Part shown: piece by piece, positions 9,481 through 17,775 of the stretch | How positions within the stretch are numbered: position 1 is the first letter of the stretch | Layout: the number at the start of each line of letters is the position of its first letter | NCBI RefSeq assembly: GCF_032380655.1 | Contig: NZ_JAWDIY010000001.1 | Span: 310,001 to 374,000, forward strand | Length of the DNA: 64,000 bases | Direction: 5' to 3' | From: Diplocloster hominis | GTDB lineage: Bacteria; Bacillota; Clostridia; Lachnospirales; Lachnospiraceae | The notes under the pieces: model-generated | Databases searched by the model: none | What the model was told of the DNA's origin: nothing | What the model saw: only the letters and a program-made list of their open reading frames with translations | Translations under genes and position numbers: made by a program

Positions 9481-9509
9481 GAGCCGGAAGAGGACAGAGG
9501 CGAAAAACT

Positions 9510-10262
9510 ATGACTGGTAAAATCCATTCGATCGAAAGCTTCGGCACCGTAGACGGTCCCGGCATCCGCATGGTCATCTTTTTCCAGGGATGCCCGATGC
9601 GCTGCCTGTATTGTCACAATCCTGACACCTGGAATCCGGACGGCGGCCGGGAGATGACGGTGGATGAGATTCTCTGTGAATACGGAAGAAACAAAGCCTT
9701 TTACCGAAACGGCGGGCTCACCGCCACCGGCGGCGAGCCGCTTATCCAGATTGATTTTCTCACGGAACTGTTTCGGGAAGCACACCGGCAGGGTATCCAT
9801 ACGTGCCTGGATACCTCCGGCATCACTTTTCACCGTGATTCGAAGGCATTGATGGAAAAATTCGACCTTCTGGTCCGCTATACCGATCTGGTCATGCTGG
9901 ATATCAAGCATATCGATCAGGAGGCTCACCGGGCACTGACAGGACAGCCGAATGATCCGGCCCTTGCCTTCGCCCGCTATCTGGGTGAGCGCAAGATCCC
10001 TCTTTGGATCCGCCATGTGGTCGTTCCCGGATTAACGGATGATCCACAGGCGCTGAAGCGGCTCGGCGCATTCATCGGCACCCTTCCAACGCTTAAGGCC
10101 CTGGATGTTCTGCCTTATCACTCCATGGGGGCCGCCAAGTATGAGGCGCTGGGACTTGATTATCCGCTGAAACATCTGCAGGATATGCCTAAGGAGCAAG
10201 CGAAGGCCTTAAGGTCCTATATCCTTGAGGGAATCCGTTCTGTTCGGGGCCGGAACCGTTAA
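9510..10262 (+). CDS. pflA: Pyruvate formate-lyase activating enzyme (radical SAM)
   Basis: A 250-residue radical SAM enzyme that abstracts hydrogen from the PFL glycine to make the active radical. The cluster motif CPMRCLYC (CX3CX2C) is near residues 30-37, followed by the GGEP SAM-binding motif around residue 75. The N-terminal HSIESFGTVDGPGIR is typical of PflA. Length matches the family. In this organism it should act on Gly56 of the separate small subunit, either free or docked on the large one. Confidence 0.95.
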   Translation: MTGKIHSIESFGTVDGPGIRMVIFFQGCPMRCLYCHNPDTWNPDGGREMTVDEILCEYGRNKAFYRNGGLTATGGEPLIQIDFLTELFREAHRQGIHTCLDTSGITFHRDSKALMEKFDLLVRYTDLVMLDIKHIDQEAHRALTGQPNDPALAFARYLGERKIPLWIRHVVVPGLTDDPQALKRLGAFIGTLPTLKALDVLPYHSMGAAKYEALGLDYPLKHLQDMPKEQAKALRSYILEGIRSVRGRNR

Positions 10263-10500
10263 CTGATCCGCGGCTTCGCAAACCATGTTATTTTCTTATT
10301 CCCGGAAGCTTTATAACGGTTCTGCCTCCGGATTTGGAACTTAAGTTTACACCCGGTCCGCCGGTTCTTCTCCCAGTATTGTCCTAAATAAAATGCACAT
10401 AATTTACTTGTATAATTGATATGAATGTATTAGAATAATTCTAAGCATATCGCGAGGATAAGCTAATTTAAGAAAAGTTTATAGAAGGAGGATACGCATT

Positions 10501-10671
10501 ATGGCACATGTAATTAACGATAGCTGCATCAGCTGCGGAACCTGCGAGGGCGAATGTCCGGTTGGTGCTATCAGCGAAGGAGATGGCAAATTCGTTATTG
10601 ATGCAGATACCTGCATTGATTGCGGTGCTTGTGAAGGCGCTTGCCCGACCGGCGCTATCTCAGCTGAATAA
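10501..10671 (+). CDS. 2[4Fe-4S] ferredoxin
   Basis: A 56-residue clostridial-type ferredoxin, a small soluble electron carrier. It has two CX2CX2CX3CP motifs, in CISCGTCEGECP and CIDCGACEGACP, each followed by a G/T-AI turn. The length equals the classic family. GAAGGAGG lies upstream of the ATG. A clear terminator follows at 10684-10739. It is probably transcribed alone, and would serve hydrogenase, PFOR or the SAM activase as electron carrier; the partner is not determined by the sequence. Confidence 0.96.
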   Translation: MAHVINDSCISCGTCEGECPVGAISEGDGKFVIDADTCIDCGACEGACPTGAISAE

Positions 10672-10683
10672 TAACGAATTACT

Positions 10684-10739
10684 AAAGAGTCTGTTGTAAC
10701 CCGTTTTATATCGGGCTGCAGCAGACTCTTTTTCTTTTT
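10684..10739 (+). terminator. Intrinsic terminator of the ferredoxin gene
   Basis: The arms 10684-10703 and 10712-10731 are a near-perfect 20-bp stem (AAAGAGTCTG... / ...CAGACTCTTT), followed by a T-rich run to 10739. It ends 41 bp before the convergent gene at 10780. Confidence 0.9.
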
Positions 10740-10779
10740 CCGAAATTGCCAGTGTTCCATCCGGCCGGAAACCATAGTA

Positions 10780-12849
10780 TCATGAATCTAAATTTTGATC
10801 CGTTGGGACGTCGGGTCCTTTTCTCATTAATTTTAACCCCAGGTAAACTACCGCCGCCGTTATCAACACGCAGCACAGAATCACCACTGTCACTTTCCAC
10901 GGGGAAATCCCCGGCTTGGACTGGTCTTTATCACGTCCAGCCTGGCTGGCTTCCTCTTCCGGTTTCTGAGACGGTTTTACCTCCGGCTCCGTATCCGCCC
11001 CTTTTTCTTCCTGTCCGGCAGGCTTCGTTATTTCTGCCGTTCCCCCTTGTTCCGGCGGAAAAGATTCCTGAATGCCTGCCTGTTTGCTGGACGTTCTGAT
11101 CTTCTTCTGGGCGCTGACTGTTGCTGTGTCTGCTGACTGATCTGCCTCGTTCCCCTGGGAATGATTCTGGCTGTTTTGCTGATCCCCTTGTGTGTCCTGG
11201 TTCTGCGACGGGGTATTCTCCTGCCCGGCAGGTGCCGATGGCTCCGGCGTCGGCTGCACCTGGCCGTTGTCCGGAGTATCCGGTTTATCTGAGATGTCCG
11301 GTACGTCCGGAACCGCCGGGATATCCTCCGGCTTACCGCCTTCTCCGCCGCCGTTGTCCGGGTCCCGGTCCGGAGGATTGACTCCTGCTCCGCCCCGATC
11401 CCCTTCACTCGATCCGGACCAGACCGGAGGGATCGTCTGGGTACTGGTAAGATCCAGCAGCCACATATCACCCAGCTCCTCATAACTGCTCCCGGGCCCC
11501 GTCAGGAACCTGACATAAAGCTCATCCTTCTCACATGGGATTTCCATATAAAAACTTAACAGGCCCAGCTCCGTAGGCACGCTACCGTTCAGCAGATCAC
11601 TGCCCGAATGGGAGAGGCGGTACAGACTCCAGTCTTCCTTATCGAGACTGTATTCCATTTCAAGCGTGTCCGCCCCATAGGGATAAGGCATTAGGAAAAG
11701 TATCCCATATATCCCGCTGTCCTTGTCATAAACCTGATATGATACCGGAAACATACCCTTTTCCTCATTTTTACTTATCACTGCCATCCGGGGCGTGATA
11801 TTTTCCGGATTGAGTACTGTGTATGGAAGATCCTGCAGCAAATAAGTACCCGTAATCTGTGTTACACCAAAGGCATCCGTATCCGCCTGAGAGACCTCCC
11901 AGCGGACCGGCAGGTCCACGTCAATGAGTTCCTTCGTTCCCTTAAGCTCTATCAGGGTCAGGACCGAATCCGGCAGCATTTCCTGTGTAAGTTCGGTTCC
12001 CACCTGTACGGTCACAGGCTTTGGATTGCCGTTATTTATTATCTGATAGACTGTCATAGCCCCTTCCACCGGAGGCGTCAGGCTGCTGTTTATAATCGTC
12101 ATCTGATCCAGCTGGCTGTATACGCTCATCGCATTTCCGCCCTCACCAGCAGTGGCTTCTACAGTACAGTTGCTGACCGATACCTCTCTGTTCCCATAGA
12201 TTCCATAGGCATCATCAGTACTGGAGACAGCGATATCACAGTCCGAAAGGGAGATGTCCCCCATAAAACTATATGCTCCGCGAATCTGCCCCGTTCCCGA
12301 ACTACGGATGTACAGCCCGGATAGTTCCGCAGTCTCTCCCCCGGAATAGTACACTCCTGTACAGCTTTCACCTGTTGCTTCTATTTGAAATTCCCCTTTT
12401 TGGGGATCTGTACGGATCTCTCCGGATAACATAATTCCAGCTCCGCTGGATACTGAGATTTTACCGTTATATAAAGCTACAGTTTCCCCGCTGTTCACTA
12501 CCAGGGCGATACCGCCGGTCTCTGTGATCAGAAGATTCTCATTATCCAGTACCAACGGACTGGCTGCAACGATGGCATAAGGTCCGCACTCGATATTGAT
12601 ATGTCCGGTACCATCCAGGAGGATTGGCTGCTCCCCGGTGCCGAGGGTCAGCTGCAGATCTCCCGACAGCACATACCGGGCATCCTCGTTTTTATGCTCC
12701 TCATACCATTTCAGGAATTCTTGTTCGTCTTCTCTGGCAGGCGGCCATATAAACGCGAAGCAGTTACTGGTGTTGATCAATACCACCGCCAAAACAATAA
12801 CGATGCCCGCCCATATATGTACTCTTTTGCTACGTGCTTTACTCCGCAT
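10780..12849 (-). CDS. Surface protein with beta-helix-like region, low-complexity stalk and C-terminal membrane anchor
   Basis: A 689-residue protein I do not recognise as a named family. It has an N-terminal membrane/signal segment (about 11-32). A region with right-handed beta-helix character (about 60-260) shows short repeats ending in polar residues, such as ISLSDCDIAVSS and VSVSNCTVEAT. Two probable beta-sandwich segments follow. A Pro/Asp/Gln/Ser-rich stalk (about 460-640) leads to a C-terminal membrane helix (about 650-672) and a basic tail. No LPXTG motif is seen. The protein should be exposed outside the cell. It is divergent from the two-component system at 13186-15813. An adhesin or polysaccharide-binding role is a guess. 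Confidence 0.75.
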   Translation of the reverse strand: MRSKARSKRVHIWAGIVIVLAVVLINTSNCFAFIWPPAREDEQEFLKWYEEHKNEDARYVLSGDLQLTLGTGEQPILLDGTGHINIECGPYAIVAASPLVLDNENLLITETGGIALVVNSGETVALYNGKISVSSGAGIMLSGEIRTDPQKGEFQIEATGESCTGVYYSGGETAELSGLYIRSSGTGQIRGAYSFMGDISLSDCDIAVSSTDDAYGIYGNREVSVSNCTVEATAGEGGNAMSVYSQLDQMTIINSSLTPPVEGAMTVYQIINNGNPKPVTVQVGTELTQEMLPDSVLTLIELKGTKELIDVDLPVRWEVSQADTDAFGVTQITGTYLLQDLPYTVLNPENITPRMAVISKNEEKGMFPVSYQVYDKDSGIYGILFLMPYPYGADTLEMEYSLDKEDWSLYRLSHSGSDLLNGSVPTELGLLSFYMEIPCEKDELYVRFLTGPGSSYEELGDMWLLDLTSTQTIPPVWSGSSEGDRGGAGVNPPDRDPDNGGGEGGKPEDIPAVPDVPDISDKPDTPDNGQVQPTPEPSAPAGQENTPSQNQDTQGDQQNSQNHSQGNEADQSADTATVSAQKKIRTSSKQAGIQESFPPEQGGTAEITKPAGQEEKGADTEPEVKPSQKPEEEASQAGRDKDQSKPGISPWKVTVVILCCVLITAAVVYLGLKLMRKGPDVPTDQNLDS

Positions 12850-13185
12850 CTGTATAGCTCCTCCTAAATTATGTCACCTTCATTTTCATAGTATAGGTTC
12901 AACCTGTTACAGTCAAATTGTTTTTCTATATATCTACATATTTTGTACGAAATCTACAATATTTAACAATATTTAACAACAAATAACAACAGATAATTAT
13001 TTAGATTGCAGTTTTATTCCGTTATAATTAAAATTAGTTTTACTGAATATCTCTCAGATTCTCTCAGAGGAACAGAGGAACAGGCAGACAAATGGCAGAT
13101 AAAGAGATAATGGGTAGATACAACATCCAAAACATCTGGACAATTACACCTGTACTGCTTAAACTATAATATAAGGCGGGGAACT
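12850..13185. other. AT-rich divergent intergenic region
   Basis: 336 bp between the surface-protein gene and the regulator gene. It is AT-rich, with a near-repeat of CTCTCAGATT/CTCTCAGAGG around 13050-13071. A TATAAT at 13165-13170 lies close to the regulator start, but no good -35 element is at the right distance. I see no gene in it. Confidence 0.5.
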
Positions 13186-13854
13186 ATGGAACGGTTATTA
13201 TTTGTGGATGACGATGCGGATTTACTGGATATGAATAAGATCTATTTTGAGAAAATCGGATATTTGGTGGATATCGCATTGGGCGCGGAAGATGCACTCC
13301 GTTTTCTGTCCGAACATCATTATAATTGTATTGTACTGGATATTCGAATGGATGATGTAAATGGTCTGGATCTCTGCAGGCTTATTCGGCAAAAATACCG
13401 GGTGCCGATCATATTTCTGACCAGTCTGACGGAAGAGGAGATCATGATCGAAGGATTCGAATGCGGCGGCGATGATTATCTGCTGAAGCCCTATCGCATG
13501 AAGGAGCTGGAGATGAGGGTACGAGCCAGGATCCGGAATAACAATCCACCGGCCCCGGCAAAGTCTTTGGACTGCGCCCTGCAGCTCAATCCGGAGGAAA
13601 AGCAGGCATACATAGGCGGCAAGTCACTAAATCTTACCGTGAATGAATATGAAATATTACAGTTTCTCGCGCAGCACAAGGGTACACCGTACCGCCAGGA
13701 GGCGATCTATCAGGCCTTGTGGGGAGAAGATTATTATAACACCCACAGTATACAAATCCTGGTTATGCGGATACGCAGAAAAATCCAGGCGCTTTCCCCC
13801 GATAAGGAATATATCAAGACGCAGTGGGGAAAGGGCTACATCTACACGGAGTGA
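13186..13854 (+). CDS. OmpR/PhoB-family response regulator
   Basis: A 222-residue regulator. The receiver domain has the acidic patch D8-D10, phosphoacceptor Asp52 in VLDIRMDDVNGL and the conserved Lys in DDYLLKPYR. The C-terminal winged-helix DNA-binding domain (about 130-221) has the usual end pattern IKTQWGKGYIY. The kinase gene begins 3 bp after its stop, so the two form one unit. Targets are unknown; the divergent surface-protein gene at 10780-12849 is a candidate. Confidence 0.94.
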   Translation: MERLLFVDDDADLLDMNKIYFEKIGYLVDIALGAEDALRFLSEHHYNCIVLDIRMDDVNGLDLCRLIRQKYRVPIIFLTSLTEEEIMIEGFECGGDDYLLKPYRMKELEMRVRARIRNNNPPAPAKSLDCALQLNPEEKQAYIGGKSLNLTVNEYEILQFLAQHKGTPYRQEAIYQALWGEDYYNTHSIQILVMRIRRKIQALSPDKEYIKTQWGKGYIYTE

Positions 13855-13857
13855 TCT

Positions 13858-15813
13858 ATGACTAAGGAAGCAGAACACAATATACGGATTTCCATACTGA
13901 TCCTGGCCTTTTCCTTTTTATTGGCTGGGATCTTATTTTGGGTTACTTATCACTATGATAATAAGTATACTTTAAGCAGCAAAGAGCTCTATCCTTTAAC
14001 CGATCAATGGGAGTACTATCCCGATCACCTGTACGGACCGGATGATTTTGTGACCGGCGCCGTATCTGAACCGGAATTGATCTATATCGGGCAATTCGGA
14101 AATTTCTCACAGGACAGCAACGGCGGCTCACCTTTTGGAACCGCCACCTACCGCAAGTGTCTCACACTGGCACATCAGCCCCAGGGATGGCTTCTCGAAC
14201 TTCCTGAGGTTTTTTCGGCCTGCAGCATATACATAAACGGGGAAAAGGTACAGGATATCGGCAATGTAGATCCGGATCACTATAAGTACGGGGTCCGCAA
14301 TACCTTGTTGAGCCTGCCTGACGGGCACGTAGAACTGATTATACAGACCTCGAATTTCTCCCATTACTACAGCGGTGTCACCTATCCGCCTTTGCTTGGC
14401 AGCAGCGATGATCTATTGAAGAACCTGACGGTCCGTTTTATATTCTATGCGCTGTTGTGTTTCTTCCCGCTGGGCGGCGCGGCCGCTTCGATCGCTGTCT
14501 GGGCCCACCGCCAGAAGGAACCGCTTTATCTGACCTACGGCCTGCTCTGCCTTTTCTTTTCCATCCATACCCTTTATCCTTTTATCCACTGGAGCGGGAT
14601 CAGTCTGGGGGAATTGGCCTATGTCATCGAGGATTCCTCTTATTTTGCCATGCTTTCCTGTATGACTTTGCTGACTTATTGGCTTACCCGCAGGGTACTG
14701 CCGCGAAGGCTGCATATCGTTTTCTATCTGTTTTCGGTCGTGCTGTGCATCTTGCCCCCTGTTTCCATGTACATTCTGTTTCCTCTGTTCCCCCATACCA
14801 TAGCATGGTATGGTACATTCATCAGCCTGGCAAAGCTGATTATGTGTATCTACCTGATGGCTGCCGCCCTTTATGGCGCGCTGAGACGAAGTTTTTCCAT
14901 CTGGCTTCTCTCCGGCAACGCGGTTTTCGGCTTTGGCATTCTGTTGGATTATGTCACTGGAGGACAGTTTGAGCCCATCCGCTTTGGCTGGCAGAATGAG
15001 TATTGCGGTTTTATTATGGTCATGCTGTTTACCGGTCTGATCATCCGGTACAACCGTAAAATTATTTCGGAAAATCAGCGTCTGACCGAGCATCTGCAGG
15101 AAGAAGTCTCGCTTAAGACCGCATCCTTAACCAGTATGTTAAACGAACGGAAGAAATTCCTGTCCGCCGTGGCCCACGATCTGAAGGGGCCGGCTGCCGT
15201 TATTCAGACCTATATTGATTTTATCCGGGAAAGCGGAGTCGATATGGATGAGGAAATGGAACGGTATCTGACGGTGATCGATAACAAATCCGCCCAGCTG
15301 CGGGATAATATTCAGACGCTGCAGATCTTTAACGCCCAGGACCGGATACAGGAAACGTCCGAGCGTTTAAGCTGCCCCGATTTTTTCAGATTCGTCTACA
15401 AGGAGACGCGCGCATACACGGATGCCAATGGAATTTATTATGACCTGTCCCTCCCGGATCAGGATGCCTCTTTGTATTGCCAGCGGAACCGGCTCTTCCG
15501 GGTATTTGAAAACATTATCCTGAACGCGGTGGAGCACACGCCTCTGGGCGGCAGGATCACCATCGGCATCAACTATTTACCGGAAACACTGGAAGTATCG
15601 GTCACGGATACCGGCGAAGGAATTTTGCCCGTTCATATGGATCATATCTTTGACTATCAGTTTAGTACAAAGAATCATCAGGGAGTACGGGGGCTGGGGC
15701 TCTACTTTGTTAAAACCACAGTGGAGGAACTGGGCGGCTCCATAACGGCCGAATCAGATCCGGGTATTTTTACACGCTTTACCATTACCCTGCCGCTTCT
15801 TTCACAGGGATAG
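13858..15813 (+). CDS. 7TM-DISM-type sensor histidine kinase
   Basis: A 651-residue membrane kinase. One helix (about 12-32) precedes an extracytoplasmic beta-sandwich domain (about 45-180), which is followed by seven hydrophobic helices (about 190-400). This is the layout of receptors with a 7TMR-DISM module. A short coiled linker leads to the HisKA domain with His440 in AVAHDLKG and an HATPase domain (about 540-650) with an N box in NIILNAVEH and glycine-rich turns. The extracytoplasmic domain suggests a carbohydrate-like ligand, which is inference. It partners the regulator at 13186-13854. Confidence 0.92.
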   Translation: MTKEAEHNIRISILILAFSFLLAGILFWVTYHYDNKYTLSSKELYPLTDQWEYYPDHLYGPDDFVTGAVSEPELIYIGQFGNFSQDSNGGSPFGTATYRKCLTLAHQPQGWLLELPEVFSACSIYINGEKVQDIGNVDPDHYKYGVRNTLLSLPDGHVELIIQTSNFSHYYSGVTYPPLLGSSDDLLKNLTVRFIFYALLCFFPLGGAAASIAVWAHRQKEPLYLTYGLLCLFFSIHTLYPFIHWSGISLGELAYVIEDSSYFAMLSCMTLLTYWLTRRVLPRRLHIVFYLFSVVLCILPPVSMYILFPLFPHTIAWYGTFISLAKLIMCIYLMAAALYGALRRSFSIWLLSGNAVFGFGILLDYVTGGQFEPIRFGWQNEYCGFIMVMLFTGLIIRYNRKIISENQRLTEHLQEEVSLKTASLTSMLNERKKFLSAVAHDLKGPAAVIQTYIDFIRESGVDMDEEMERYLTVIDNKSAQLRDNIQTLQIFNAQDRIQETSERLSCPDFFRFVYKETRAYTDANGIYYDLSLPDQDASLYCQRNRLFRVFENIILNAVEHTPLGGRITIGINYLPETLEVSVTDTGEGILPVHMDHIFDYQFSTKNHQGVRGLGLYFVKTTVEELGGSITAESDPGIFTRFTITLPLLSQG

Positions 15814-15832
15814 CATGTGGCCGGTATCCCGC

Positions 15833-16555
15833 TTACTTCTGATTAATCAGGTATTGATAGTAACTATCCCGGATCTGGCGTACCTGCCCTCTGCGGATGG
15901 GGATCGATATGCCGTTGCTCAGCAGGAACTTTGTATTTACCTCTTTTACGTGTTCCATGTTAATCAGAAAGCTCTGCTGGCAGCGCAGAAACCTGGAATC
16001 CCTCAATACCTGTTCCACATGATTCAGCTTATCGTAGATCTGATACACGGCACCGTCGAACTGATGAATCATCACAATACGGTTCTGGCTTTCGAGGTAT
16101 AAAATATCATGATACGGAATCCGGCAGCGCTCCTTTTTCGTCTTAATCTCGAAACTCTTATCCGCCTGCGGAAATTCCCTGCGGATCAGCCTGTACATCA
16201 GCGATTCCGCTTTTGGCCGTTCCAGCGGCAGCAGCAGATAACCGGACGCGAATACTTCCTGGCTTTTTAACGCGAATTTTCTGCTGTCTGAAAAAAAGAC
16301 CATACATTGGTCGTCATCCAGTGCCCGGAGTTTTTCGGCAGCCTGGACTTTTTCAGGCCTGTCGGCATGAAAACCCAGAAAAATAATCTGATACTCTTCT
16401 TTTTCATACTGCTCCAGGAAATTATTAACTTCCTGATATTCCCTGATCGCAAAGTGCATACGATTCTTACTCAATAAGTCCGTCAGGAAGTCATACATTT
16501 CTCTTCTGCTGTTCTCCCACTCATCACAGATCGCAATTCTTAACATGATGCTCAT
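15833..16555 (-). CDS. LytTR-family regulator with degenerate receiver domain
   Basis: A 240-residue protein with a receiver-like N-terminal domain (about 1-125) and a LytTR DNA-binding domain (about 135-238, ending in the pattern IPIRRGQVRQIRDSY). The receiver keeps only part of the acidic pocket (D11, E12). Its phosphoacceptor position is glycine (Gly61 in IIFLGFHADRP), and the Lys near the end is replaced in LLLPLERP. It should therefore not be phosphorylated in the usual way. A GAGGGTGA site precedes the ATG at 16555. The gene is convergent with the kinase at 13858-15813. No kinase lies beside it in the same direction. Confidence 0.88.
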   Translation of the reverse strand: MSIMLRIAICDEWENSRREMYDFLTDLLSKNRMHFAIREYQEVNNFLEQYEKEEYQIIFLGFHADRPEKVQAAEKLRALDDDQCMVFFSDSRKFALKSQEVFASGYLLLPLERPKAESLMYRLIRREFPQADKSFEIKTKKERCRIPYHDILYLESQNRIVMIHQFDGAVYQIYDKLNHVEQVLRDSRFLRCQQSFLINMEHVKEVNTKFLLSNGISIPIRRGQVRQIRDSYYQYLINQK

Positions 16556-16653
16556 GTCACCCTCTCTATTCTCTGTCCCTTCAATTATAAAATAGATTCT
16601 GCGATGATGGCGGAAAATACAAAACGTTGTTATTTGTTGTTAAAGTGCAGAAA

Positions 16654-16726
16654 GGGACATGTCCAATCCGGTTTGGGACATGTACATTCTGAATGTACAT
16701 GTCCCAAACCGATTTGGACATGTCCC
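16654..16726. repeat. ACATGT-centred repeat cluster, copy 2 (four units in inverted arrangement)
   Basis: Four ACATGT cores at 16657, 16678, 16697 and 16718. The first two units and the last two are in opposite orientation, so the whole forms an inverted repeat of about 36 bp per arm with a one-base centre. The inner 15 bp (GGGACATGTACATTC / GAATGTACATGTCCC) are perfect, and the outer part has two mismatches. It begins about 7 bp after the MerR-gene stop codon. No T-run follows. Related clusters are at 751-810 and 31377-31456. Confidence 0.9.
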
Positions 16727-16733
16727 CATTTAC

Positions 16734-17486
16734 CTAAATCAGTTCACTGCGCAGTGCTCTTTTTTTGCGCTTGGCCATCTTCATGCGGTGCCTTCTCTGC
16801 TTTTTCTCCTCAGATTTGGCAGCGGCCACTTCCCGCCGGGATCTCTGCACGTTCCGGATCGATTCGTCCAGCTTTTTGAAGCGTTCTTCTTCCCGGTCTT
16901 CCTTCATGCGCAGCAGATAATCCATCTCTTTAATTACGTTATCGCTGACCTGGGTGCTGACTTCTTTCCCCAGCTCCTTGTTGTTTTCTCTCAGGACCTC
17001 GGTGATCATATTGCCCAGAATCATTCGGAACTGGTTCATCTTCTGACCCTTGTCCATGTTTTTCACAGCAGATGACTGCTCAACCACCACGATCTCCTTT
17101 TCCACCGGCTCCGGCTCTTTTTTCCCTTCCGCTTTTGGCGCGGAGGCGGCCACTTCTTTCATCGCCGTTTCTTTCAGTGTCTGCTCCATCACCTGGCGGT
17201 TCAGCTCTTCCTTCAGGATGATCAGGCTGTCCATATTTTTTCCGCCGTTGGAGATTAATTCCGGTATCAGCATTTTAATCGCCTTCAGCTGGAACCCCTG
17301 ATTTTTCAGTTCCTTTATATTCTTAAACAATTGAATGTCTTTATCCGTATAGTATCGATGACCCATTTCATTTCTGGCGATGGTGATTTCCAGCTCTTCT
17401 TCCCAGTACCGAAGAACATGAGCTTCTACCGACACCTTTTTGGCCGCGTCAGAAATCATGTAGCGTGTACCTCGTTCATTACTCAT
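16734..17486 (-). CDS. MerR-family transcriptional regulator with long coiled-coil tail
   Basis: A 250-residue DNA-binding protein. The N-terminal winged helix (about 8-78) has the MerR pattern in which the segment VLRYWEEEL is followed by RYYTDKDIQLF. The middle is Glu/Lys/Ala-rich, and the C-terminal part (about 175-250) is strongly basic coiled-coil (RRHRMKMAKRKKRAL). No ligand-binding cysteines are evident, so it differs from the metal and SoxR groups. Similar MerR-plus-coil proteins occur in Clostridia with unknown targets. A perfect palindrome just upstream at 17502-17520 suggests autoregulation. Confidence 0.85.
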   Translation of the reverse strand: MSNERGTRYMISDAAKKVSVEAHVLRYWEEELEITIARNEMGHRYYTDKDIQLFKNIKELKNQGFQLKAIKMLIPELISNGGKNMDSLIILKEELNRQVMEQTLKETAMKEVAASAPKAEGKKEPEPVEKEIVVVEQSSAVKNMDKGQKMNQFRMILGNMITEVLRENNKELGKEVSTQVSDNVIKEMDYLLRMKEDREEERFKKLDESIRNVQRSRREVAAAKSEEKKQRRHRMKMAKRKKRALRSELI

Positions 17487-17501
17487 ACTTGTCCCTCCAG
17501 G

Positions 17502-17520
17502 ATTGTAAAAATTTTACAAT
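17502..17520. promoter_or_regulatory. Palindromic operator candidate upstream of the MerR gene
   Basis: A perfect 9-bp inverted repeat, ATTGTAAAA and TTTTACAAT, around a single central base. It lies 15 bp before the MerR start codon, next to the ribosome binding site. MerR proteins bind such dyads, so autoregulation is likely but not shown. Confidence 0.6.
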
Positions 17521-17553
17521 TTTTTCTCTTTCCAATTATAACATACCCGCTAT

Positions 17554-17582
17554 TTGACGCAATAAAATTCGCTCGACATAAT
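17554..17582 (+). promoter_or_regulatory. Promoter for a small RNA
   Basis: TTGACG and CATAAT are separated by 17 bp, a near-consensus sigma-A promoter reading away from the MerR gene into a region with no open reading frame of note. The predicted start is near 17589. Confidence 0.6.
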
Positions 17583-17588
17583 TTTCCT

Positions 17589-17775
17589 GGAAAACCCGCT
17601 GAATTCGTCGTTTTTTCACAGGTCCTGAAGCACCCGCCGCCGCACCGGCGGGGCCTTACGTCTTCCGGGAACCGCCCGCCGCCTTAGTCCCCGGCAGCCT
17701 GCGTTTCGGGAAAGGGTTTCTTATATCCTATCGTCGAGGCGCCTGTGGTTCACTTCGAAGAAAGTAAAATCGCCC
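17589..17775 (+). ncRNA. Candidate structured small RNA (6S-like?)
   Basis: A GC-rich, non-coding stretch directly after a good promoter. CACAGG (near 17617) and CCTGTG (near 17742) could close a long rod. Inside are CCGCCG/CGGCGG and CCGGG/CCCGG pairings. GTCCTGAAG near the 5' part resembles the beginning of Firmicute 6S RNAs. The layout of closing stem, open middle and long interrupted hairpin fits 6S RNA, but I cannot confirm a family and no clear terminator is seen. The ends are approximate. Confidence 0.35.

Noticed and set aside
14413..15093. Open frame of 226 codons antisense to the 7TM kinase
   Set aside because: Complementary to the helices of the kinase gene; its composition is an artefact and no family is recognisable.
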